A stretch of 5,461 bases of DNA from an uncultured Sulfurovum sp. (lineage in GTDB: Bacteria > Campylobacterota > Campylobacteria > Campylobacterales > Sulfurovaceae). A model generated the notes under the pieces. That model worked only from the letters and a program-made list of their open reading frames with translations. It was not told the origin of the DNA and made no database searches. Where the stretch lies: positions 1 through 5,461 of the forward strand of contig CACVAR010000211.1 in assembly GCA_902727905.1 (NCBI GenBank), in the 5' to 3' direction. A program made the translations under genes and the position numbers. This document shows positions 1-5,461 of this stretch, one piece after another; the stretch's first letter is position 1, and every line of letters begins with the position of its first letter.

Positions 1-352
1 AAATCTTCTGGTTGGTTCCATAAGATAGCCGATCTCCCGAAAGCTTGTGTTTCGCTTCCGCAGCAGCAGTTCTGCTAAAGATGAGTATGGCCGTTTGTGG
101 GTGCATTGGGTTGATTTGCTGTGTGGTTTAAGTAGTTGACTTTGAGGTTCTTTATTTTACTCTTCTTTTGGTCAGCCTATAAAAGTATATATTCGTTATC
201 AAGAAAAAAAATATATTGTATAGTAAATCTTAAAAAAGATACTTTTATGACAATTAGGTTAGAATCAAACTTTTAGTGCTAATTTATTTGTTACCAAATA
301 TTAAGTAGAAGCTCTTTTTGTATTAAAGGGGGGCAATAAATAAGATTATTCA
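1..352. other. Left flank, no recognisable gene
   Basis: I find no supportable coding region here. The minus strand is open from about 176 down to the window edge in one frame, but it has no ATG and its translation resembles nothing I know. Short inverted repeats are visible, for example CGAAA at 38-42 with TTTCG at 50-54, and AGCAG/CTGCT around 66-77. The first 180 bases are visibly richer in G+C than the genes to the right. If the 697-786 repeat is the displaced end of the tRNA-Arg locus, this stretch is ordinary chromosomal DNA downstream of that tRNA rather than part of the inserted element. Confidence 0.4.
179..248. repeat. 10-bp perfect inverted repeat, 50-nt spacer
   Basis: ATAAAAGTAT at 179-188 is exactly complementary to ATACTTTTAT at 239-248. 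The spacer is very AT-rich. No T-tract follows the right arm, so it does not look like a terminator. It may be chance in AT-rich DNA or part of a degraded palindromic repeat. No function is assigned. Confidence 0.35.
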
Positions 353-370
353 AGGGCGAAGCTCTCACGA

Positions 371-520
371 CCTCGACCACGGAGAAGCAGCGTAGCTAAG
401 TAAATGTTCCTCTTATTTATTTACGCTTCCTTTGCTCAGTACTTAGTTGCGCTGCTACTTATTCCCTTTGGTTAGGAGCGTTTCATTTGTTGTTCGTGGT
501 TGTGGGGTTTTTAATTTTTT
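371..520 (+). ncRNA. Candidate structured RNA: nested hairpin with U-rich tail
   Basis: Two nested stems can be drawn. The inner one pairs 386-402 with 440-456: 17 consecutive pairs, two of them wobbles (393/449 and 395/447). The outer one pairs 371-381 with 495-505: 10 of 11 positions, one wobble (375/501), mismatch at 373/503. All three wobbles are G-U if the RNA is read from the + strand and would be A-C mismatches from the other strand, which favours a + strand transcript. A U-rich run at 508-520 follows the outer stem, as in an intrinsic terminator. A further pairing of 353-359 with 532-538 may extend the structure. I do not recognise the family and see no clear promoter. A palindromic intergenic repeat or MITE is an equally good explanation. 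Confidence 0.35.
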
Positions 521-696
521 AATGAGAAGAGTTGCCCTGTACACAGGTCGTATTTATAAGTACGTGAAAAACTTAAAATGTGGATGCGTCGAATTGAAAT
601 AATATAATCTTTTTTATGCTATTATAAAAAAAAATCACATCTTGAAACATGCAAGGTGTTTGGATTGTGAATAAGTATTTGATCTAAATCACAACA

Positions 697-727
697 AAAA
701 AAAACGGCTACAACAAAGTCATAGCCG
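697..727 (-). terminator. Rho-independent terminator (duplicate, left copy)
   Basis: Read on the minus strand, 727 to 705 forms a 10-bp stem with a TTT loop: CGGCTATGAC pairs with GTTGTAGCCG, including two G-U wobbles. A run of nine T follows (complement of 696-704). It is the exact duplicate of the tRNA-Arg terminator at 5291-5321. Here it has lost its tRNA and would stop leftward transcription leaving the element. Confidence 0.75.
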
Positions 728-786
728 CAATGAACGTCCTAAAAAAAACATAAAACACCATCCTAATTAGTAGCTCTACAGGGACT
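697..786. repeat. Left copy of 90-bp direct repeat (putative att site, tRNA-Arg 3' remnant)
   Basis: This segment is identical base for base to 5291-5380. Its last 16 bases (771-786) correspond to the 3' end of the tRNA-Arg gene, from the discriminator base through the acceptor strand and the 3' side of the T-stem into the T-loop. The preceding 74 bases are the tRNA's downstream flank, including its terminator. Sequence diverges immediately after 786, where the rest of the tRNA is absent. Allowing one indel, similarity extends a few bases further left (CACAAC at 690-695 and at 5283-5288). The simplest reading is the displaced original 3' end left after an element inserted at the tRNA. Confidence 0.85.
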
Positions 787-961
787 TAGTCAGTGCTTTT
801 TTAGTGCTTGATTCTTAGTTTTTTGTTTTTGAGGTACAAAAATGGGGTGAAATGAGAAGTTCTAGTTTAAATTTTATATTTAATTAAATCTTGCAATAAA
901 TATTTTATATGTTTAAGGAGGATATCATAGTATATTAACTTAACTATAACTTATAGGACAG
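787..961 (+). promoter_or_regulatory. Leader of the three-gene cluster, promoter not resolved
   Basis: This AT-rich stretch lies between the left repeat and the first start codon and must carry the cluster's promoter if the genes are transcribed from inside the element. I see no good match to the Bacteroidota consensus (TTG, then TAnnTTTG): TTG at 891-893 with TATGTTTA at 908-915 is the nearest, but the spacing is too short. The heptamer AGTGCTT occurs twice, at 792-798 and 803-809, one helical turn apart, and could be a protein-binding site. A strong Shine-Dalgarno-like AAGGAGG at 915-921 has no start codon at usable distance. Confidence 0.3.
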
Positions 962-2346
962 ATGGATTTAAATGAGCTTTATTCTGAAAAAGAACGGGAG
1001 TAGATGACGATAATACAAGTGCTAATTCAAGAACGGAATATAAAAGAGATTTTGATAGAATAGTTTTTTCTTCTGCTTTTCGAAGATTACAAAACAAGAC
1101 ACAGGTTTTTCCTCTACCAGGAAGTGCTTTTGTGCATAATAGATTAACACATTCACTAGAAGTTTCATGTGTTGGGCGATCTTTAGGTACTTTGGTAAGT
1201 CGAGAAATAATTAATAAGCGAAGTGATGAATTAAATGCAGAGAGTGCAAAATTTTACAAAAACCATTTAAAGGGAGTTTTATCAGCGGCTTGCTTGTGTC
1301 ATGATATCGGAAACCCAGCGTTTGGTCATTCAGGAGAGGATGCTATTGCAAATTATTTTAAAAAAAATAAAGATTTAGTAGAAAATTTAATGACTAATGA
1401 GGAGTATGAAGATTTAATTAATTTTGAAGGGAATGCTAATTCTATTAGAGTATTAACAAATAACCAAAAGGGAAAATTAGATGGTGGCTTACGTTTAACC
1501 TATACTACTCTAGCTTCTATAGCCAAATACCCTTGCGAATCTACAGGGAAACACACATCTAAATCTAATCCAAAGACCCACAGGAAAAAATTTGGATTTT
1601 TTCAAGCAGAAAAAGAAACATTCCTGAATATCGCTGAATTTACTGGAATGTTAAAAGATGATGATAATGATCACATAGGGTTCTATAGACATCCTTTTGT
1701 ATGGCTAGTTGAAGCTGCTGATGATATTTGCTATCATGTTATAGATTTAGAAGATGCACATAGAGTTGGAATAATAGGAGCTCAAGAATGTGAAGAATTA
1801 TTGAAAAATGTAATAATGTGTTTAGATGTTGAAGACATAGCGAAATTCAAAGATAATCTGAAGAAAATACATAATGAAAACGCACGAATTACTTATCTAA
1901 GAGGGAAGGCAATAAATTCTCTAACTTATAAAGCAAGGGATGCGTATATGAAGAACTTAGATGAAATATTAAAAGGTACTCATAATAAATCCCTTTTTGA
2001 TATTGTTGCTGAAGATTGCAGTGCAATTGGCGAAATAGTAAAATATTCTTATGAGAATATTTATAATCATAGAGGGGTAGTTGAAATTGAAAATGCTGGC
2101 TATCATGTTATGTATGAATTGTTAAATCATTTCATAGGACCTATCTTAAAAAACAAAGAAAAAAGAACTCAAGCGGATAAAAAAGCTTTGAAATTAATTC
2201 CTGGACAATTTGATACGACAAAAGAAAAAAGCACTCCTTATCAACGGATATTAACAGTTGTTGACTATTTATCAGGCATGACAGATTTATATGCAACGGA
2301 ACTTTATAAGAAGATTAAGGGTATTAAGATAGGTATGAATTTTTAA
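962..2346 (+). pseudogene. dGTPase (HD-domain dNTP triphosphohydrolase), frameshifted near its 5' end
   Basis: The family hydrolyses dGTP (often other dNTPs) to the deoxynucleoside plus triphosphate in the cytoplasm. The ATG at 962 reads MDLNELYSEK and then meets TAG at 1001. The -1 frame continues directly from 991 as RTGVDDD..., then RDFDRIVFSSAFRRLQNKTQVFPLPG, the family's conserved N-terminal block. Adding one A in the run 987-991 gives an uninterrupted protein of 461 residues, normal for the family. In that numbering the metal ligands are visible: H64 in RLTHSLEV, H114-D115 in CHDIGNPAFGHSGED, and the aspartate of EAADDICY (about D254). As sequenced, the first in-frame start is GTG at 1132 (404 residues), which removes the FRRLQNKTQVF block and probably activity. 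The only nearby Shine-Dalgarno-like signal, AGGA at 955-958, sits very close to the 962 ATG. It heads a cluster with the 5'-nucleotidase 15 bp downstream. Family assignment is near certain; whether this is true decay, recoding or a sequence error is open. Confidence 0.85.
987..991 (+). other. Frameshift point: A5 run where A6 restores the dGTPase frame
   Basis: Zero-frame codons are GAA AAA GAA CGG GAG TAG. Inserting one A yields GAA AAA AGA ACG GGA GTA, i.e. EKRTGV, matching the usual LLSxKRxG start of Bacteroidota dGTPases. A -1 slip of tRNA-Lys from AAA at 989-991 to AAA at 988-990 would give the same protein, but the preceding GAA codon cannot re-pair well, so efficient programmed frameshifting is not obvious. 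Five A is also short for transcriptional slippage. Confidence 0.7.
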
Positions 2347-2361
2347 AGGATAAACAAGGTT

Positions 2362-3309
2362 ATGAGTAAAACAAATTATAAGTTAGAGGATGTAATTGTT
2401 ATTGGAGTATCTTCAAGGGCATTGTTTGATTTAGAGGAAGAAAATGAAATTTTTCAAAAAAAAGGACTCGAAGAATTTGCTAAACATCAATTTGAGAACG
2501 AAGAGAAAATACTGGGAAAAGGTACAGCATTTCCCCTTGTTCAAGCTCTGTTAAACTTAAATACAAAGATAGATAATAAACGATTAATAGAAGTTGTTGT
2601 AATGTCAAGAAATAGTCCTGAAACAGGACTTAGAATGATGAGGTCGATAGAGAAATATGAATTAGATATCACTAGGACTGCATTAACAGGAGGAGAACCT
2701 TTAGCAGCATATTTAGATGCATTTTCAATAGATTTGTTTTTGAGTAAAGATGAAGATGATATTCAAAATGCTGTTGACAAAGATGTAGCTGCAGCGATAG
2801 TATACGATACACCCGATTCAGACTTTGTTGGTATAAAGGATCAAGTGCGTTTTGCTTTTGATGCTGATGCTGTAGTGTTTTCAGATGAATCTGAGCTAAT
2901 ATACAAAGAACAAGGACTAGAAGCTTTTCTAAAGCATGAAAAAGATAATCGAGATTCTCCTTTAAATGAAGGACCTTTTGCAAAGTTAATAAAGATGTTG
3001 GCTTTGACACAGAAAGAATTTCAATTAGGTAAAGCACCTATTAGGATAGGAATTGTTACTGCTCGAAATTCTCCAGCACATATTAGAGTTATAAAAACAT
3101 TTAAGGCATGGGGTGTTTATATTGATTCTGCTTTTTTTCTTGGAGGAGTATCTAAAGATAAGGTATTAAAAGCTTTTCGACCACATATATTCTTTGATGA
3201 CCAAGATACACATGTAGGACCAGCTTCAAGAGTTGTTCCTTCTAGTCGAGTTCCATATAAGAGTGATTCAGAATTATCTCATTTTCTAAAAGCAAATAAG
3301 AAGGACTAA
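2362..3309 (+). CDS. Cytosolic 5'-nucleotidase, cN-I-like (HAD fold)
   Basis: This 315-residue protein reads as a full-length member of the 5'-nucleotidase family related to animal cytosolic cN-I (NT5C1), which dephosphorylates nucleoside and deoxynucleoside monophosphates in the cytoplasm. Visible landmarks are an N-terminal SSRALFDLEEENEIF block (residues 18-31), FPLVQALLNLN (57-67), VVMSRNSPETGLR (79-91), and ITRTALTGGEP (103-113). The HAD motif I is DADAV (167-171; D167 the expected nucleophile, D169 the acid/base), motif II VTARNSPAH (232-240), and the acidic metal-binding motif IV FFDDQ (277-281). All catalytic residues I can place are present, so it should be active. No signal peptide or membrane segment is seen. 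ATG 2362 lies 15 bp after the dGTPase stop, with AAAGGA at 2345-2350 as a plausible ribosome site, indicating co-transcription. Substrate preference (purine or pyrimidine, ribo or deoxy) cannot be read from the sequence. Confidence 0.9.
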   Translation: MSKTNYKLEDVIVIGVSSRALFDLEEENEIFQKKGLEEFAKHQFENEEKILGKGTAFPLVQALLNLNTKIDNKRLIEVVVMSRNSPETGLRMMRSIEKYELDITRTALTGGEPLAAYLDAFSIDLFLSKDEDDIQNAVDKDVAAAIVYDTPDSDFVGIKDQVRFAFDADAVVFSDESELIYKEQGLEAFLKHEKDNRDSPLNEGPFAKLIKMLALTQKEFQLGKAPIRIGIVTARNSPAHIRVIKTFKAWGVYIDSAFFLGGVSKDKVLKAFRPHIFFDDQDTHVGPASRVVPSSRVPYKSDSELSHFLKANKKD

Positions 3310-3339
3310 GTTTAGGTATATTGCTCTTATTGTTTTTTT
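3295..3339 (+). terminator. Weak terminator or attenuator between genes 2 and 3
   Basis: AATAAGA at 3295-3301 pairs with TCTTATT at 3325-3331 (7 bp, AT-rich, 23-nt loop), followed by G and seven T (3333-3339). It overlaps the 5'-nucleotidase stop. The stem is weak, so at most partial termination is expected. It could lower expression of the nuclease gene relative to the two upstream enzymes. Confidence 0.25.
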
Positions 3340-3367
3340 ATTTTTATAAGTCGAAATTTTTTATCAA

Positions 3368-5248
3368 ATGAAGTTATTAAAAGTAGTCATTCATAAGTAT
3401 AAGTGTATTGAATCAGATCAGATCTTTGACGTTGAAGATGATATTTCAATACTAGTTGGTATGAATGAATCAGGAAAAACTTCTGCATTGGAAGCAATTG
3501 CTAAGTCTAACTATTTTCAGGATGATAAGGATTATGAATATAGCCTTTCACATGATTTCCCTAGGAAAGAGAAGAAGAAAGTAGGGAAGACAGGAATTAG
3601 ACAGAAAGCAGTAACACTCACTTACAGTATAGATTCTAACCTGAAAGCACAAATAGAAGAAATCTTAGGTCCAGATGTATTTAATTTAACAGAGGTTCAA
3701 AGAGTTTCTTATTATGATAATACTAGTGCATGGATAGGGGAGAATTGGGATTATCAGAAGTATATAGAGCATAAGTTAACTCAGTTGGATATTTCAGATG
3801 AAGAGTTAATTAGTAATTTATCAAAGATTACAAATGAATATGAGTTAGAACAGTTGATTGAGAACTGCGAAGATTGGGAAGAAAGAGAAGAATTAGAGCG
3901 TCTGAAATTCGATGGAAGAGAAGGTGAATATTCAGGAAATGTACTGAACTATCATACTATAAATAATTTATTAGAACGTAATTTGCCAAAATTCATGTAC
4001 TATGATGAATATTATTCTTTACCATCAAGGATTGATATTTATGAATTAGTAAACAATAGGTTAAGAGGAAATGAAGGTAAAACAGCCAAAGCATTATTTG
4101 AATTAGCTGATATTAATACTGAGGAACTATTAGAGTCGGATGACTTCGAAGATTATATTGCAGAGTTGGAAGCTACTGAAGCAATTATTACAGAAGAGTT
4201 GTTCAACTATTGGAAAACTAACAAAAACCTTAGTATTGTTTTTAGGGTAGATCATAATCGTGGTAACCAAGTTCTAGATATTAGAGTTAAAAATAAAGGG
4301 GTATCTCTGCCTTTAAAAAATAGATCAAAGGGATTTAATTGGTTCTTTTCATTCCTTGTATGGTTTAAGAGAATACAGGAAGATCCATCTAATAACTATA
4401 TTCTATTATTAGATGAACCTGGATTAAATCTACATGCTTCTGCTCAACATGATTTGTTGACTTTTTTAGAGGATTTGTCAGAAGATTATCAAGTGATTTT
4501 TACAACACATTCCCCTTTCATGATTCCTTCAGGAAAACTGAATCGAGTAAGAACAGTTTTAGAAACAGATAAAGGCTCTCTTATTTCGGATACCATTCAA
4601 GAAAAGGATCCAAATACTTTATTCCCACTCCAAGCTGCTCTAGGATATGATATTGCTCAAAATCTATTTGTTTCGCCTAAAAACCTATTAGTCGAGGGGG
4701 TTTCAGATTTGATGTATTTACAAGTAATGTCTGGGATACTGGAAGGAGCAGGAAGAAAAGGATTGAATGATGATATAACAATTGTTCCAACAGGAGGCTT
4801 AGAAAAGGTAGCTACTTTTATTTCTTTGCTTCGTGGGTCAAAGCTTAAAATTGCCTGCTTATTGGATTCGTATACCGATGCAAGAGGAAAAGCTAAAATG
4901 GACAAATTAATTCGAGATAAAATAATCAATGGAAATAAAATTAGATTTTTTGATCAATTTTCATCAAATGAAAAAGCAGATATAGAAGATTTATTTCATA
5001 AAGAAGATTACTTAAAGTTATTTAATGAAGCTTTTCAGGACTATGAAGATTTTAGTGTGAATGATTTAAACCCTAAAATTGAGCGAATTATTATTCAACT
5101 TAATAAAAAAATAGATAGCAAAAGCTTTAATCATTATCGTCCTGCAAATGTATTAACAAAGAAAGGGGCTGATATTACTTTCTTTAAGAAAGAATCAATT
5201 GATTCTTTTGAAAAAGTATTTGAAGAAATTAACCGAATTCTTAAGTAG
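3368..5248 (+). CDS. OLD-family ATP-dependent nuclease (ABC ATPase + TOPRIM)
   Basis: The 626-residue protein has the two-part architecture of OLD-family proteins such as P2 Old and GajA: an ABC-type ATPase split by a long insert, then a TOPRIM nuclease domain. Visible motifs are Walker A GMNESGKT (31-38), an ABC signature-like RSKGFNWFFSF (319-329), Walker B ILLLDEPG (345-352; D349, E350) and the switch histidine in TTHSP (H381). The TOPRIM part has the glutamate motif LLVEGVSD (440-447; E443), the acidic pair DSYTD (D500, D504), and a conserved-looking KADIEDLF (536-543). Residues about 90-290 form the acidic, helix-rich insert, probably for oligomerisation. All key residues seem intact. 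No UvrD/GajB-type helicase follows, so it resembles stand-alone (class 1) OLD proteins more than Gabija. The start at ATG 3368 fits the usual MKLxKVxIxxYKxI beginning; no Shine-Dalgarno is seen, only an AT-rich leader. It lies 58 bp after the 5'-nucleotidase, with no overlap, so a separate promoter is possible. The target nucleic acid is unknown. Confidence 0.9.
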   Translation: MKLLKVVIHKYKCIESDQIFDVEDDISILVGMNESGKTSALEAIAKSNYFQDDKDYEYSLSHDFPRKEKKKVGKTGIRQKAVTLTYSIDSNLKAQIEEILGPDVFNLTEVQRVSYYDNTSAWIGENWDYQKYIEHKLTQLDISDEELISNLSKITNEYELEQLIENCEDWEEREELERLKFDGREGEYSGNVLNYHTINNLLERNLPKFMYYDEYYSLPSRIDIYELVNNRLRGNEGKTAKALFELADINTEELLESDDFEDYIAELEATEAIITEELFNYWKTNKNLSIVFRVDHNRGNQVLDIRVKNKGVSLPLKNRSKGFNWFFSFLVWFKRIQEDPSNNYILLLDEPGLNLHASAQHDLLTFLEDLSEDYQVIFTTHSPFMIPSGKLNRVRTVLETDKGSLISDTIQEKDPNTLFPLQAALGYDIAQNLFVSPKNLLVEGVSDLMYLQVMSGILEGAGRKGLNDDITIVPTGGLEKVATFISLLRGSKLKIACLLDSYTDARGKAKMDKLIRDKIINGNKIRFFDQFSSNEKADIEDLFHKEDYLKLFNEAFQDYEDFSVNDLNPKIERIIIQLNKKIDSKSFNHYRPANVLTKKGADITFFKKESIDSFEKVFEEINRILK

Positions 5249-5275
5249 TAGTTTTAGAAGATTAAGTTCTTTTTT
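5235..5275 (+). terminator. Weak intrinsic terminator after the nuclease gene
   Basis: CTTAA at 5240-5244 pairs with TTAAG at 5262-5266. After a two-base bulge, GAA at 5235-5237 pairs with TTC at 5267-5269. Six T follow (5270-5275). The hairpin straddles the stop codon and is AT-rich, so it may be leaky. Its position marks the likely end of the three-gene transcript before the opposing tRNA gene. Confidence 0.45.
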
Positions 5276-5290
5276 ACGATAACACAACAC

Positions 5291-5321
5291 AAAAAAAACG
5301 GCTACAACAAAGTCATAGCCG
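5291..5321 (-). terminator. Rho-independent terminator of tRNA-Arg
   Basis: On the minus strand the segment 5321 to 5299 folds into a 10-bp stem with a TTT loop, and eight T follow (complement of 5291-5298). Both wobble pairs are G-U only in the minus-strand RNA, confirming direction. It lies 43 bases beyond the tRNA 3' end. A second T-run (complement of 5335-5342) sits between tRNA and hairpin. Confidence 0.85.
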
Positions 5322-5380
5322 CAATGAACGTCCTAAAAAAAACATAAAACACCATCCTAATTAGTAGCTCTACAGGGACT
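5291..5380. repeat. Right copy of 90-bp direct repeat (putative att site inside tRNA-Arg)
   Basis: Identical to 697-786. Positions 5365-5380 are the 3' end of the intact tRNA-Arg gene, and 5291-5364 are its downstream flank with the terminator and a second A-run (5335-5342). The repeat boundary at 5380/5381 falls in the T-loop, so an element carrying this segment rebuilds a functional tRNA on insertion. Confidence 0.85.
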
Positions 5381-5437
5381 CGAACCCCGATTTGCAGATT
5401 CGTATTCTGCTGTCCTAATCCATTGGACGATAGAGCT
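5365..5437 (-). tRNA. tRNA-Arg (anticodon ACG)
   Basis: The 73-nt minus-strand gene folds into a full cloverleaf. The acceptor AGCTCTA pairs with TAGAGCT (7 bp), the D-stem GTCC with GGAC around a 9-nt loop containing GG, and the anticodon stem GCAGA with TCTGC. The anticodon loop is ATACGAA, so the anticodon is ACG (complement at 5401-5403), expected to be edited to ICG for CGN arginine codons. The variable loop is 4 nt. The T-stem CGGGG/CCCTG (one G-U) closes loop TTCGAGT. Discriminator is A and no CCA is encoded, as is usual in Bacteroidota. Its 3' 16 nt lie in the 90-bp repeat. Confidence 0.97.
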
Positions 5438-5461
5438 GTTTTAATTGTTGGGCTGTTCTGC

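Larger units (their letters stand above)
697..5290. mobile_element. Putative 4.6-kb tRNA-Arg-anchored element without integrase
   Basis: The interval between the two exact 90-bp repeats is one repeat unit plus cargo (4,594 bp; equivalently 787-5380). The tRNA end at 5365-5380 has been regenerated by the element's copy of the repeat, and the displaced end is at 697-786. The repeat stops within the T-loop, a known crossover zone for tyrosine recombinases that use tRNA genes. The cargo is three same-strand genes (dGTPase, 5'-nucleotidase, OLD-family nuclease). No integrase, excisionase, replication or mobilisation gene is present, so movement would need a recombinase in trans, or the element is a decayed remnant or one unit of a tandem array of islands. 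Zero divergence between the repeats suggests recent insertion or gene conversion. Confidence 0.6.

Noticed and set aside
3..176. Minus-strand open stretch running off the left edge of the window
   Set aside because: No start codon in the frame, no stop in the window and no recognisable protein; too short to support as a partial gene.
179..248. 10-bp inverted repeat as a terminator
   Set aside because: A 50-nt loop and no T-run after the right arm; kept only as a repeat.
915..921. AAGGAGG as a ribosome binding site
   Set aside because: No ATG, GTG or TTG lies at usable distance; the ATG of the dGTPase is 41 bases further on. Probably chance, or a relic.
1004..1063. Short reading frame from the ATG at 1004 overlapping the TAG at 1001
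   Set aside because: It encodes 19 residues with no similarity I recognise and lies within the frameshifted dGTPase sequence.
1132..1134. GTG as the genuine start of the dGTPase
   Set aside because: The conserved family block FRRLQNKTQVFPLPG lies upstream in the same frame, so this start would cut into a conserved catalytic-domain region; it is only the first available start after the frameshift.
2672..3037. Minus-strand open frame of about 120 codons inside the 5'-nucleotidase
   Set aside because: Low-complexity Leu/Gln/His-rich translation opposite a clearly conserved gene; a shadow frame.
4657..4929. Minus-strand open frame of about 90 codons inside the OLD-family gene
   Set aside because: It lies opposite the conserved TOPRIM region and has no recognisable features of its own.
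3368..5248. Gabija (GajA) assignment for the nuclease
   Set aside because: Same domain architecture, but no GajB helicase follows; family-level OLD is all the sequence supports.
697..5380. The 90-bp repeats as a CRISPR array or insertion-sequence ends
   Set aside because: Only two copies 4.6 kb apart, direct rather than inverted, with no transposase or Cas gene; tRNA overlap explains them better.

Overview
The window looks like accessory DNA from a member of the Bacteroidota. It is strongly AT-rich, two of the three genes lack a convincing Shine-Dalgarno site, the tRNA gene does not encode its CCA end, and the proteins read most like Cytophagia/Flavobacteriia-type homologues. The phylum is an inference; I cannot name a species.

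Layout. Positions 1-690 hold no recognisable protein gene. They contain some inverted repeats and one long nested hairpin followed by a U-rich stretch (about 371-520), which I flag as a possible structured RNA on the + strand. An exact 90-bp direct repeat then occurs at 697-786 and again at 5291-5380. The right copy forms the last 16 nt of an intact minus-strand tRNA-Arg(ACG) gene (5365-5437) plus its downstream terminator. The left copy is the same segment without the rest of the tRNA. This is the arrangement expected for attL/attR of an element inserted at the 3' end of a tRNA gene, with the repeat ending inside the T-loop. The interval is only 4,594 bp and encodes no integrase.

Between the repeats lie three co-directional + strand genes and little else: (1) an HD-domain dGTPase/dNTP triphosphohydrolase (962-2346) whose frame is broken by an apparent one-base loss in an A-run at 987-991, leaving the whole HD core readable downstream; (2) a HAD-fold cytosolic 5'-nucleotidase of the cN-I type (2362-3309); (3) an OLD-family protein with an ABC-type ATPase and a C-terminal TOPRIM nuclease domain (3368-5248). 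A weak terminator follows the third gene.

How they may work together (inference). The dGTPase converts dNTPs to nucleosides and the 5'-nucleotidase converts nucleoside monophosphates to nucleosides, so the pair would drain the nucleotide pool from both ends and hinder salvage. OLD/GajA-type nucleases are known defence effectors, and GajA is reported to be inhibited by NTPs/dNTPs. A nucleotide-draining pair beside an OLD nuclease could therefore be an anti-phage system in which pool depletion both starves the phage and releases the nuclease. I do not know this exact three-gene combination as a named system. Compact cargo, a tRNA insertion site and no housekeeping genes fit a small mobile defence cassette. 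The frameshift means this particular copy may be partly inactive, unless it is a sequence error or is bypassed.
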